From positions 620,001-684,000 of the forward strand of contig JADJSG010000006.1 in assembly GCA_016711825.1 (NCBI GenBank): DNA of 64,000 nucleotides. Direction: 5' to 3'. The notes under the pieces are model-generated. The model saw only the letters and a program-made list of their open reading frames with translations, was not told the DNA's origin and searched no databases. Positions 46,844 to 56,128 of the stretch are shown here, in pieces (the first letter of the stretch is position 1; every line of letters starts with the position of its first letter). Source of the DNA: Bacteroidota bacterium (GTDB taxonomy: Bacteria; Bacteroidota; Bacteroidia; Chitinophagales; Chitinophagaceae). The position numbers were made by a program, and so were the translations under genes.

Positions 46844-48300
46844 ATGAACCTTACTAATTTTCAATACATTCAAAATTATATCGGTGGTGAACTGATAGAA
46901 CCCCTTTCAAAAACTTATATCGACAATATCAATCCGGCAACGGGTGAAAAATTTGGTCAAATCCCCAATAGTAATCAAGAGGATATTGCCTTGGCCGTTA
47001 AAGCCGCCGAAAAAGCATTTGTCTCCTGGAGCGTATCTACAACAGAAACACGATTTAGGATTTTAAATAAAATAGCCGACCTGATTGATACTTATATTGA
47101 AGAACTTGCCTTGGCCGAAACCACCGACAATGGAAAGCCATTATGGTTGTCAAAACGGGTAGATATCCCTCGTGCTTCTTCCAACTTTCGATTTTTTGCA
47201 ACAGGTATTATGCACTTTGCCACTGAAAGTCATGCGATGGAAGACAAAGCCATCAACTATACGATGCGACAACCCATTGGTATTGTAGGTTGTATTTCTC
47301 CGTGGAATTTACCTTTATATCTTTTTACCTGGAAAATAGCACCCGCTTTGGCTGCAGGCAATTGTGTAATAGCCAAACCCAGTGAAGTAACTCCCTTAAC
47401 AGCCTTTTTGTTGAGTAAGATATGCAAAGAAGCAGGCTTGCCCGATGGGGTATTAAATATAGTACATGGTGATGGCCCTCATTGTGGAAGTGCGATTGTG
47501 GCCCATCCAAAAATAAAAGCCATCTCTTTTACAGGTAGCACCCGAGCTGGTCAGCATATTGCATCTGTGGCGGCACCCATGTTTAAAAAATTATCATTAG
47601 AGTTAGGAGGTAAAAACCCCAATATCATATTTGCTGATTGCGACTGGGAAAAAATGATGCGTACTACTGTACAATCTTCCTTTTCGAATCAAGGTCAAAT
47701 TTGTTTATGTGGTAGTAGAATCCTTATCGAAAAAAGTATCTATGAAAAGTTTAAGGCTGAGTTTATTGATCGGGTAAAAAAATTAAACGTAGGCGATCCG
47801 ATGGATGATACTTCAAAACAAGGTGCTGTGGTAAGTAAAGTGCATTTTGAAAAATATTGCATTGTATAGCACTTGCCAAACAGGAAGGTGGAAACATTTT
47901 ACTGGGCGGTAATGCAGTGAAGCTGGAAGGAAGATGTGAAAATGGTTACTTTATTGAACCCACTATCATAGAAGGATTAGGTGCTCATTGTCAAACCAAT
48001 ATGGAAGAAATATTTGGACCTGTGGTGACCTTACAATCTTTTGAAACGGAAGCCGAAGCTTTGGCATTGGCAAATGCTTGTGATTACGGTTTGGCAGCTA
48101 CCCTTTGGACCCAGGACATATCAAAAGCGAATCGGGTAGCCATCAACATCAATGCGGGTATTGTATGGATTAACTGCTGGTTATTGCGCGATTTGCGAAC
48201 CCCTTTTGGTGGTGTAAAAAATAGTGGTGTTGGTCGTGAGGGTGGTTGGGAAGCCCTGCGATTTTTTACAGAAGCTAAAAATGTGTGTGTAGAATTATAA
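46844..48300 (+). pseudogene. Aldehyde dehydrogenase (ALDH8A1 / 2-aminomuconic semialdehyde type), frameshifted
   Basis: The first part (46844-47869, 341 codons) runs to HFEKYCIV-stop; the second frame, from 47857 to 48300, continues as LHCIALAKQEGG... One missing base in the A-run at 47850-47854 explains both: with one more A the sequence reads HFEKILHCIALAKQEGG, an intact protein of about 485 residues. Signatures: NPATGEKFGQIP, ISPWNLPLYL, GFTGST-type ISFTGSTRAGQ, LELGGKNP with the catalytic glutamate, SNQGQICLCGSR with the nucleophilic cysteine, EEIFGPVV and PFGGVKNSGVGREGG. The CLCGSR and WINCWLLRDL phrases point to the ALDH8A1/2-aminomuconic (or 2-hydroxymuconic) semialdehyde dehydrogenase branch, which acts in tryptophan or catechol breakdown. 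Partner genes are not adjacent. Confidence 0.85.
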
Positions 48301-48331
48301 ACAGCCTCTTTAAAAAGATAATGAACCCCTT

Positions 48332-48652
48332 ATGACTATTTATGAAAATGCGGCTAAGTACCTAAACCAAATTAAAGATGAACTCATGGCCATGCAGGCC
48401 TGGTCTGCAATACCTATAGAAGCTCACAGACTGATAGACATGGGTGCTTTCGGAACTAAAACAATGGCATTTACCGAGTGGTTACAATTTGTATTAATTC
48501 CACGTGTACAACACATTATAGAAACTAAGGGTGACTTTCCTGCGCAAAGTAATATTGCTGCATTTGCCTGGCGTGAATTTGATGGATTGCCAAACGCCCA
48601 ACATTTATGTACTATACTTACAGCGTTTGATGATTTATTTAATCAACCATGA
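48332..48652 (+). CDS. YqcC-like (DUF446) protein
   Basis: 106 residues, cytoplasmic, all-helical. The pattern LMAMQAW, AHRLIDMGAFGTKTMAFTEWLQFVLIPRVQHII, FPAQSNIAAFAWREF and LCTILTAFDDLF matches the YqcC family (compare FxxxTMxFxEWLQxxxIPRM in enterobacterial YqcC). In gamma-proteobacteria YqcC sits next to the tRNA pseudouridine synthase truC, but no such gene is near here. Its function is unknown. It begins 31 nt after the dehydrogenase stop and may be co-transcribed with it. Confidence 0.75.
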   Translation: MTIYENAAKYLNQIKDELMAMQAWSAIPIEAHRLIDMGAFGTKTMAFTEWLQFVLIPRVQHIIETKGDFPAQSNIAAFAWREFDGLPNAQHLCTILTAFDDLFNQP

Positions 48653-48891
48653 AATAAATAATTGGTTTTACAATTAAAGATTTACACTTCAAGGGACTTA
48701 AACTCAGCTATTGTAGTTGCGAACAAAAAAATGATTCTCTGGGCTTTACAAACTTTCAATCGACATCAGTATCCAAAGCAAATTTTTTATTTTCCCTTGT
48801 TGCATGGATTAAAAGATGAAACAATAAAATAATCGAAAGCATGAATGTGAATACGCTCAATCGAAAGCTGTTTCGACAGCAACCACTTAAA

Positions 48892-49731
48892 TTAATATTC
48901 TTCCCATTGTATCTGGTCTACACGACCTTCTGTAATATAATACAAGCCTGCATTGGGATGCTCTTCCTGCATCAGGGCATTGGGTCTTAAAATACCAGAA
49001 AATTCGAGGGCAATTTTTTTATTGTAGCGATCAATTTGGGTAATAATCACACCCGCATTGCCTTTATAATCTTCAAAAGCGATATAGTTATTAGGCATGT
49101 CGGTTGGTCTGTACCCCTTAGGCAGATAAGCGAGTTTGCATACCAGCGACCTTTCCTGCACACTTGTATCTGATTTGGTTAAATGAGGCACATCTTTAAT
49201 TTGGGAAAAATCATTGATTTGTATCCAGATGACGGTTTGATTTTCTGCTTCAAAAAACAAATCCATCACATCGGCCTGACGCATATAAACAGGTTTACTG
49301 ATTGATTTGGAATCGTACATTTTACCATTGATTTTGCAACTCAATACGCCTTCAGGCATTTGGTTAGCAAATGATTTTACCAATGTACCACCATACCCGG
49401 GTTTGGTGCTGATAGCCCGCATGGTTTCTCCTCTTATCACCGGAAAATCTTTACAGGAAAGACTGATTGACACATTCTCCTGCGCCAATGCCACCGGTAC
49501 TGAGGTTGCTGATTTAGCTGAAATGATGTTTTTAACATCTAATCTGGTACCATCCTCTAAATAATAGGTTTTGTTATTTTCTATTTTACCGCTGGTGATG
49601 GTGCCACTCACTGCATATTTTTCTGAGTTTTGTACTTGCATGGCATATTCTACTTTCATTTCAAAAGCAAACTGAGCCTGCAATGAAAAAGGCAGCAAAA
49701 AACAAAGGATAAAAAATAGTTTATGGTTCAT
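48892..49731 (-). CDS. Secreted protein with EF-Tu domain 2-like beta-barrel
   Basis: 279 residues with a signal peptide ending FSLQAQ (residue 20). Residues about 22-106 follow the order of the EF-Tu second domain: FAFEMKVEYAMQV, KYAVSGTITSGKIENNKTYYL (compare 'GTVVTGRVERG'), then SVPVALAQENVSISLSC and FPVIRGETM (compare 'GDNVGLLLRG...RGMVL'). No GTP-binding domain is present. The rest (MRQADVMDLFFEAENQ, NNYIAFEDYKGNAGVIITQID) is beta-rich and unrecognised. A translation factor role is impossible outside the cytoplasm, so the barrel must have another use. The stop is at 48892; the neighbouring purB is upstream on the same strand, 46 nt away. Confidence 0.65.
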   Translation of the reverse strand: MNHKLFFILCFLLPFSLQAQFAFEMKVEYAMQVQNSEKYAVSGTITSGKIENNKTYYLEDGTRLDVKNIISAKSATSVPVALAQENVSISLSCKDFPVIRGETMRAISTKPGYGGTLVKSFANQMPEGVLSCKINGKMYDSKSISKPVYMRQADVMDLFFEAENQTVIWIQINDFSQIKDVPHLTKSDTSVQERSLVCKLAYLPKGYRPTDMPNNYIAFEDYKGNAGVIITQIDRYNKKIALEFSGILRPNALMQEEHPNAGLYYITEGRVDQIQWEEY

Positions 49732-49777
49732 ATGATTATTTAAAGATAAGCTTAATTAGGCAATAAAAAAACCAAGC

Positions 49778-51117
49778 CTACACTTTTCCAACATAATTAT
49801 GAGGTGTTATTTTCTTCAGTTCTTTTTTAATTTCATCTTTGATATGCAAAGTATCAATAAACCGATGCATGCTTTCCTGATTGATATGGGTAACCCCTCT
49901 TGTCAATTCTTTTAAGGCTTCATAGGGTTTCGGAAATTTTTCACGTCGTAAGATGGTTTGTATAGCCTCTGCCACTACAGCCCAATTGGCTTCAAGGTCG
50001 TCACTTATTTTTTGTTCGTTGACGATTAGTTTGCCTATTCCTTTCTTTAATGAATTCATGGCCAGTAAAGTATGGGAAAAGGCATTCCTATATTGCGCAA
50101 TACCGTTGAATCAGTTAAATCGCGTTGTAATCTTGATATGGGCAGTTTGGCTGCAAGGTGTTCAAACAAGGCATTGGCAATTCCCAAATTGCCTTCTGCG
50201 TTTTCAAAATCAATGGGATTTACTTTATGTGGCATGGCAGAACTACCCACTTCATTTTTATTGACTTTTTGTTTAAAATAATCCATCGAAATATAGGTCC
50301 AGATATCGCGTGAGAAATCCATGAAAATGGTATTGATACGTTTCATTGCATCAAACTGAGCAGCTAAATGGTCATAATGTTCTATTTGGGTGGTAAACTG
50401 CATTCGTTTTAGTCCTAAGTTTTTATTGACAAAGGTATTGGCAAATTTTTTCCAGTCTATTTTTGGAAAAGCTACAAAATGCGCATTCATATTGCCCGTA
50501 GCACCGCCAAACTTAGCTGCATAAGGGATAGGTGATAATAAACTCAATTGATTTTCTAATCGTTCAACAAATACCGATATTTCTTTTCCCAACAAGGTAG
50601 GCGAGGCTGCTTGTCCATGAGTGCGGGCTAATAATGATATTTTAGCCCAGCTTTTTGCGTTTAATTTTAATATATCAATGATTGCTTTGATCATGGGAAT
50701 ATATTCATTTTCAATGGCATGTTTCCACAAAAGGGGTGTAGCTGTATTATTGATATCCTGAGAAGTTAAGCCGAAATGAATCCATTCAGATTGTTTAGCC
50801 AAGTTGAGGCTTGTCATTTTTTCTTTTAAAAAATATTCTACCGCTTTCACATCATGATTGGTAACCGATTCTATTTCTTTGATGCGATGGGCATCCTGAA
50901 GGCTAAAGGAAATACTGATTTTGCGCAAGGCCTTTATTTGCAATGCCGTCAATGTAAATAGTTTGAGGGTACTTAATGCAATAAAGTATTCAATTTCTAC
51001 ATAAACACGATATTGAATCAGGGCGAATTCGGAAAAATAATTTGAAAGATGACTCAGTTGACTTCTATATCGGCCATCGATGGGTGAAATAGCTGTAAGG
51101 GAAGAGAGTGGGTGCAT
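49778..51117 (-). pseudogene. purB: Adenylosuccinate lyase, split by one-base deletion
   Basis: The reading starts at ATG 51117 (MHPLSSLTAISPIDGRYRSQ) and proceeds with family phrases ARTHGQAASPTLLGKE, FGGATGNMNAHFVAFP, and the fumarate-lyase signature SSAMPHKVNPIDFENAEG. After LRNIGMPF it goes out of frame (PILYWP-stop at 50056). The next frame reads HTLLAMNSLKKGIGKL, then LEANWAVVAEAIQTILRRE and the normal C-terminus, ending at 49778. Adding one T to the run complementary to A4 at 50077-50080 restores PFSHTLLAMNSL and a protein of about 446 residues. The enzyme makes AMP from adenylosuccinate and acts twice in purine synthesis; the gene is normally essential in the absence of purines, which makes a sequencing indel more likely than a true break. 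Confidence 0.88.
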
Positions 51118-51249
51118 AGTGATAAGATAAGCTACAAAGGTAATACATTGGTAATTAGATTAGTTATTCTTTACATTCCATTTTGTTATAAGAATATTAG
51201 TTCTTAAATGAAAAATTATTAGTTTTATAAGCAATTTAAAAATAAAGTG

Positions 51250-53409
51250 ATGGGTATATATAAATTTCTCGTTCAAGTTATTTTATTGTTAGTTTATAAT
51301 TTTTGCTTTTCGCAAAGCAAAATTGACAGCCTTGAAAAGGCTTATAATATTGAAAATAATACATACAAAAAAGGATATATATTGTATAAACTTCAAGGAT
51401 TGTATTATCATTCAGATGCAAAGAAATTAATGGAATACATCCTTAAATTAAAAGAATTTGCTTTAATTAATAAATCAGATAGTTTATTTGCTTACTACTC
51501 AAATGCTATGGGAAATAAGCTTTCTGACGAAGGCAAGAATGAAGAATCATTCATTTATTATAAGAAAATGATTGAGCTAGGCAAAAAAACAGGAAATAAA
51601 AAAGCAAGTGGAAATGCCTATCTTTCAATGGGAGTTGTACAAATGGATATGGGGGAATTTAAAAAGGCAAATAATAATTTTAATCTAGCATTTAAAGATT
51701 ATTCGGATATAAATGATAAAGATGGACAAATATACTACTATTCAAATATGGCAGCGCTTAGTTCAATTTTAGGGAATAACGAAAACGCTGTCAGGATGGT
51801 GGAGCAAAGTATCAAATTGTTAGAAAGCAAGAATGAAATTAGTCATGCTTTATTAAATAATTACATAAATTATGCTATGACTTTGAAAGCTATTAATCAA
51901 CATGATGACCGTATTGTACCATTAATCGATAAAGCAATAGATTATGCTCAAAGACTCAATGATAGTGAATCAGAAGCCAGATGTCATATGCTTCTTGCTG
52001 AGATATTTTCAGATAGAAAGCAGCAAGAAAGAAGCCGTGTGTCCCTGAAAAAGGCCATTACTAACTACAAATCGACAAATAATTTTATGCAGCAAGGATA
52101 TATATTTGTCATGCTAGCTGAAACTTTTTTAAATGAAAATGCAGATTCGGCAATTATTTATTGTTGTGTTGCAATAAAAATATTTGACAAGATTAAATCA
52201 AAAAATGGGTTGGGGGTAGCTTATGCATCAATGGGAAACATTTACACTAATACCAAAGATTATGAAAAAGCTGAACGATTATTATTAAAAGCCGAAAATA
52301 TATTTAGTACGAACGAAATAAATAATGAAAACTATGAGTTGTGTCTTAGAAGATTAGGCGGGGTATATCATGAAAGAAAAAATTTTGAAAGGGCAAAATA
52401 CTACTACGAATTATTACTAAACAGTACCGAATTAGAAATTGATAACAAGGAAAAGGGTGATTTGTTGGCCTGGCTCGCTGATATTGAAAAAGAAAGAAAA
52501 AATTATAAGGTAGCAATATCATTCTATGAATCTAGTTTAAATATAAGAGACACTGCGGGTCTTACCCTTTCAGTATACGAAACTGAGAAGTTGGAAAAAA
52601 AGTATAAAGTAAAGGAGCTAGAGTCAAAAAATATTAATATTACCAAATTGCTAAATACAGAAATTAAAATTAAGACAATTCTCATTAGTTCAATTATGGG
52701 ACTTTTTCTTATTACACTGATTATTTTTTACTTGCTTTTTATTTCTAAAAAGAAACAGAGAGTAATAGAATCTCAAAAAAAGGAAATTCAAATTGAGAAG
52801 CAAAATGTTGAAACCCTCAACGGTTTTCTGCAACACGAAACCAAACGACAACTTGGAATGATACATGGAGCATCCAAGAAAATTGCCACTGCAAATGATC
52901 CCGTCAGGGAATCCGGCAAACTGAATGATATGATCAGGAGTATATTTAAAGTGTATGATAATATACTTTTATCCGACAATAAGAGTGAGATATCCCTGAA
53001 AAAAATTATTGAGGAGATATTTCACGATACTTGTATCAGTTTCAATGTTTTTCTCGAACTTACTATCGAAGGAGATATACAACTATCAACCAGGAAAGTG
53101 GATGTCCTTATGATGGCGATCAATGAAATAATAGTGAACTCATTTGAACATGCCTTTGAAGGCGTTGTGGAACCTGCAATAAATTTTAAGCTAGACGATA
53201 GTCATGATCATTACACAATTCTCTATAAGGATAATGGGAAAGGTTTCGAATTCAATGAAAATAAATTAGTCGTGGGAAAGGGAATGTATCACCTCTATTC
53301 ACTTTTGACACAAAATCTAGGGGCATCATTCACAAAAGAAAAAAGTGAAAAGGGCACAAATTATAAAATAACAGTAAAGCATGACAGCAAAAAAGGCTCT
53401 CTTAGTTGA
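51250..53409 (+). CDS. TPR-containing membrane sensor histidine kinase
   Basis: 719 residues from ATG 51250 (MGIYKFLVQV); a GTG lies one codon earlier. Signal peptide ends NFCFSQS (about 20). A periplasmic array of tetratricopeptide repeats (about 30-430; e.g. GNAYLSMGVVQMDMGEFKKA, GVAYASMGNIYTNTKDYEKA) leads to a membrane helix at about 478-499. A coiled linker KKKQRVIESQKKEIQIEKQNVETL precedes LNGFLQHETKRQLGMIHG, where the histidine of QHET is the likely phospho-site. The ATPase domain has INEIIVNSFEHAF (N-box), YKDNGKGFEF (G1) and GKGMYHLYSLL (G2). Its 3' end overlaps the response regulator by 29 nt, so they are a two-component pair. Confidence 0.85.
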   Translation: MGIYKFLVQVILLLVYNFCFSQSKIDSLEKAYNIENNTYKKGYILYKLQGLYYHSDAKKLMEYILKLKEFALINKSDSLFAYYSNAMGNKLSDEGKNEESFIYYKKMIELGKKTGNKKASGNAYLSMGVVQMDMGEFKKANNNFNLAFKDYSDINDKDGQIYYYSNMAALSSILGNNENAVRMVEQSIKLLESKNEISHALLNNYINYAMTLKAINQHDDRIVPLIDKAIDYAQRLNDSESEARCHMLLAEIFSDRKQQERSRVSLKKAITNYKSTNNFMQQGYIFVMLAETFLNENADSAIIYCCVAIKIFDKIKSKNGLGVAYASMGNIYTNTKDYEKAERLLLKAENIFSTNEINNENYELCLRRLGGVYHERKNFERAKYYYELLLNSTELEIDNKEKGDLLAWLADIEKERKNYKVAISFYESSLNIRDTAGLTLSVYETEKLEKKYKVKELESKNINITKLLNTEIKIKTILISSIMGLFLITLIIFYLLFISKKKQRVIESQKKEIQIEKQNVETLNGFLQHETKRQLGMIHGASKKIATANDPVRESGKLNDMIRSIFKVYDNILLSDNKSEISLKKIIEEIFHDTCISFNVFLELTIEGDIQLSTRKVDVLMMAINEIIVNSFEHAFEGVVEPAINFKLDDSHDHYTILYKDNGKGFEFNENKLVVGKGMYHLYSLLTQNLGASFTKEKSEKGTNYKITVKHDSKKGSLS

Positions 53410-54226
53410 AAATGATGTGTATCATTATGATGCATTCGAAAGAATATTAAATTCATTGGGTTATGAAGTTATTCGTCAGGAGAATAATTTACCCATTACC
53501 AGTTATGATGAAGCTGTAAAGGCAATCAAGAATAATACTTCTTTCCATGTTGCAATCATAGATATTGATATCAATGGCGAAAAGAATGGAATAGAATTGA
53601 TGGAATATTTATTGACAAGTGATATACCGGCTGAGCTATTATTCACAACTGCTCATACCACAAAAGCAACCGCTGAAAAAATAAAAGAAATAGGGACCTT
53701 TGTTATTATTCCAAAACCGGATGGAAATGTTCACGAGCAAATTTCACTTTTTCAGATATTAACGGCGATCGAACCTAAAACTACCTTGGCAAAGATCAGG
53801 TTTGAATATCTCGCATTCAATGGACGGCCTGTTTCACTGCTGTCTGATATTGAAAAGCAACTGAAAGCAGACCGATATAAGGTTACACCGAAACGTGTGA
53901 AGAAAGACCAAATCCTGTATGTTTGTTCTGGCACTGCTGAACATTTTCGTGTTCCCAAAAATTATAGCCTCATCATAACTGAAGGCTTGACAAATGGCTA
54001 TTTGATTCCGATGTCGCTTGATAATCTGGTGCTTGAATACCATCTCGACGAACGTTTTGTAAAGGTGAATCAAAACACAATCATCAACGTGTGTTCCTTC
54101 ACCGGCCGAGATGAAACATATAAGAGTAAGTATATGGCCATTGTAGGTGATAGCAGGCTTGAAGTTTCCTCCATATTCAAAACAGAGTTTGAACATAAAT
54201 TGAAACTGTATAAACTCATCGTTTAA
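53381..54226 (+). CDS. LytTR-type response regulator
   Basis: 281 residues. The receiver domain (about 5-120) has VEND (10-12 acidic pocket), the phospho-accepting aspartate in VAIIDIDING (D61), the switch threonine in FTTAHT (89-90) and the conserved lysine in IIPKPDG (112). After a linker, residues about 165-275 form a LytTR DNA-binding domain (VKKDQILYVCSGTAEHFRVP, DERFVKVNQNTIINVCSFTG). LytTR regulators bind pairs of short direct repeats upstream of targets. The gene starts inside the end of the kinase gene and is translated with it. Targets are unknown; the gene following 90 nt later is a candidate. Confidence 0.88.
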   Translation: MTAKKALLVENDVYHYDAFERILNSLGYEVIRQENNLPITSYDEAVKAIKNNTSFHVAIIDIDINGEKNGIELMEYLLTSDIPAELLFTTAHTTKATAEKIKEIGTFVIIPKPDGNVHEQISLFQILTAIEPKTTLAKIRFEYLAFNGRPVSLLSDIEKQLKADRYKVTPKRVKKDQILYVCSGTAEHFRVPKNYSLIITEGLTNGYLIPMSLDNLVLEYHLDERFVKVNQNTIINVCSFTGRDETYKSKYMAIVGDSRLEVSSIFKTEFEHKLKLYKLIV

Positions 54227-54262
54227 ATTCTATCCTGCAAAACAGGCAAGATATCCTACTTA

Positions 54263-54294
54263 TTTCATGAGCGGGTTTTATGAAAATACATTTG
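54263..54294 (+). promoter_or_regulatory. Candidate promoter of the 54316 gene
   Basis: TTTC (54263-54266), 20 nt, then TACATTTG (54287-54294): a perfect -7 box and one mismatch in the -33 box. The leader would be very short (about 15 nt). It separates this gene from the two-component pair. Confidence 0.5.
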
Positions 54295-54315
54295 TATCAT
54301 AAAAATTTATAAATC

Positions 54316-54978
54316 ATGAAAAAATTAATTATCACAGCAATTGTATTGCTCACAGCACATTTCAGCTACGCACAAGTAGCATTAGGTTTATCCCTTGGGT
54401 TTTCATCTTCTAAAGCAAAAGTCAGTTACTTAGAAGATGACGGTTATATAAGCATGCCGGTAAACGGGATACCTGTTTCGTTTATCGCTGACTTTGGAAA
54501 CAAGTATGTCAAATTTTCTACAGGATTTACATTTGTAAAAAAGGGGGTGTTGGTTAGAGATGAATATGGCAGTGGTGACTATGATGAAGTTTCGTACAAT
54601 CTCTCTTATGCTGAACTTCCATTGACATTGAAAGTATATTTTAACAAAAGCAAACTTCGTTTTTTTGCTTTGGGAGGCGCATATATTGGATACCTTCATA
54701 AAGGCACAGAAAAAGAAGTAAGTATGTATGGCACAAGTAAAGAAAAAAGTTCTGAGGAAATGGATTTGGAGGATTATGATCTGGAAGGAAGGATAGATGC
54801 TGGTATTAAAACAGGAGTGGGGGCACAGTATGATTTCAAATTCGGTAGTGTATTTGTAAATCCATCATTTCATGTGGGTCTAACCGATGTAGACACTAAT
54901 CAGGATGACCAATGGGTAAACAGAACCATGCTGGTGAATGTAGGGTATCTATATACTTTCCACAAAAAGGGGAAATAA
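54316..54978 (+). CDS. Outer-membrane beta-barrel protein (PorT-like fold)
   Basis: 220 residues. Signal peptide MKKLIITAIVLLTAHFSYAQ. The mature protein alternates amphipathic strands ending in aromatics (LGLSLGFSSSKAKVSY, YVKFSTGFTFVKKG, LPLTLKVYFNKSKLRFFALG, INAGIKTGVGAQYDFK-type) and closes with VGYLYTF followed by a short charged tail (HKKGK). This is the pattern of the small outer-membrane beta-barrel family common in Bacteroidota. A loop (about 130-155) is acidic (EEMDLEDYDLEG). It follows a two-component system and has its own promoter. Confidence 0.75.
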   Translation: MKKLIITAIVLLTAHFSYAQVALGLSLGFSSSKAKVSYLEDDGYISMPVNGIPVSFIADFGNKYVKFSTGFTFVKKGVLVRDEYGSGDYDEVSYNLSYAELPLTLKVYFNKSKLRFFALGGAYIGYLHKGTEKEVSMYGTSKEKSSEEMDLEDYDLEGRIDAGIKTGVGAQYDFKFGSVFVNPSFHVGLTDVDTNQDDQWVNRTMLVNVGYLYTFHKKGK

Positions 54979-54995
54979 TAAAATAGAATATCATT

Positions 54996-55009
54996 TTAAC
55001 ATATGTTAA
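54996..55009. repeat. 14-bp palindrome, possible operator
   Basis: TTAACATATGTTAA is a perfect palindrome about 103 nt before the start of the 55113 gene. The same half-sites occur at 43255-43272 with the other core, upstream of a T9SS gene. Regulator unknown. Confidence 0.35.
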
Positions 55010-55067
55010 TGTCATAAATTAAAAGTTAGTTCTTTATACATTAGCTCTAATAATAAAAAACAGGAAA

Positions 55068-55092
55068 GCCAAAAACTGATTTAGAGTAGGCA
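55068..55092 (+). promoter_or_regulatory. Conserved leader element, copy 3 (20 nt before the 55113 gene)
   Basis: Begins GCCAAAAACTGATT and ends AGAGTAGGCA, 20 nt before the ATG. It matches copy 1 at nearly every position from the A-run to AGTAGGCA. A -7-like TACATTAG at 55037-55044 is 23 nt upstream of the element, similar to TACTTTAG upstream of copy 1 (20 nt). Confidence 0.6.
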
Positions 55093-55112
55093 GAAATAAA
55101 TTAATAATACAA

Positions 55113-56015
55113 ATGAAATTTTTAGGAATCCTTATTGTTATACTGACAATACAAATTAAATCATATAGCCAGAAAGTAAATGTAAATGAACCTGAATGGA
55201 CCAATGAAATTCTATTCGTGAATTTAGAGGAAAACAAAACAGAAGAATTAGAACGACAAGAATATTTTACAAACGCCAAAGTTGGTGCTGGTGCACAAAT
55301 TACAGGAATTGGAAGTGCAAAGACTCGAATTAAAGTAAATGGAGGACTTTCAACTTCAAGATTTAAACCTTCAGATGGTAAGTTGTATTTCTTATACCGA
55401 ACAGAAAATAATACCCAGAATCCAAAAGACCTTGTTCATTTATATGCATTTGAAACTGAAGGTAAATTTCGTACGATCATAACAGGTAAAGCAAATAGTA
55501 CAAATGTAACTGCCGGAAAATTATCATCACTTAATTACAAAGCAGAAAAATACAAAAGCTCGTCTTACTTAATAATAATAGAAAATCTGCCACAAGGTCA
55601 ATATGGATTTTCCTTGGGAAAGGAGGTCAACAAAACAGTGCATATGTTTGCAGTTCCAGGAGGGAAAGAAGATATACCAGAGAAAGGAAAATTACCCCTA
55701 TTTCCTGATTTTTTTGAACTTAGGAAGAACGGGGAACTAATTTCAAATTCAACAATACAAATCACTAAGGATCCTAGTAGTGACGATTACAATTCAGAAA
55801 TTTGTGAATTATTAAAAAACAAAGGCATCACTTGTGTGGATGAAAAAGGTCACCCTGATTATAAATTAGAATATTATTATGGTACATATCTTAGAAGAGG
55901 ACCCGAAGGTAAATGTCTTCAAATTAGAATAGTCTCCCTTAAAAATGATAGCGAAGTATTAATTTGCTCAAAAAATATAGCTAGTTTTCCACCGCCCTCA
56001 AAAAAAATATTTTAG
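55113..56015 (+). CDS. Secreted protein, function unknown
   Basis: 300 residues. Signal peptide MKFLGILIVILTIQIKSYSQ. The first part (about 25-190) contains GKLYFLYRTENNTQ and VHLYAFETEGKFRTI, with strand-like spacing, then a segment VHMFAVPGGKEDIPEKGKLPLFPDFFELR. The last third has two cysteines in ICELLKNKGITC and another pair in KCLQIRIVSL and VLICSK. I do not recognise a family. It carries the same leader element as the two giant T9SS genes, although it has no T9SS sorting domain itself, which suggests common post-transcriptional or transcriptional control. Confidence 0.6.
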   Translation: MKFLGILIVILTIQIKSYSQKVNVNEPEWTNEILFVNLEENKTEELERQEYFTNAKVGAGAQITGIGSAKTRIKVNGGLSTSRFKPSDGKLYFLYRTENNTQNPKDLVHLYAFETEGKFRTIITGKANSTNVTAGKLSSLNYKAEKYKSSSYLIIIENLPQGQYGFSLGKEVNKTVHMFAVPGGKEDIPEKGKLPLFPDFFELRKNGELISNSTIQITKDPSSDDYNSEICELLKNKGITCVDEKGHPDYKLEYYYGTYLRRGPEGKCLQIRIVSLKNDSEVLICSKNIASFPPPSKKIF

Positions 56016-56128
56016 AAAAATTGCAAGAAATAATTCAAACTCCTTAACATATTCAACTTCTTTAAATTGTGTTTAATAAATAAACAAAACTAGTATTTAC
56101 AGAACTATAAAAAAATTTAAATCAAACC

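Noticed and set aside
48653..48891. Short frame of about 32 codons after the YqcC-like gene
   Set aside because: Too short and without conserved features.
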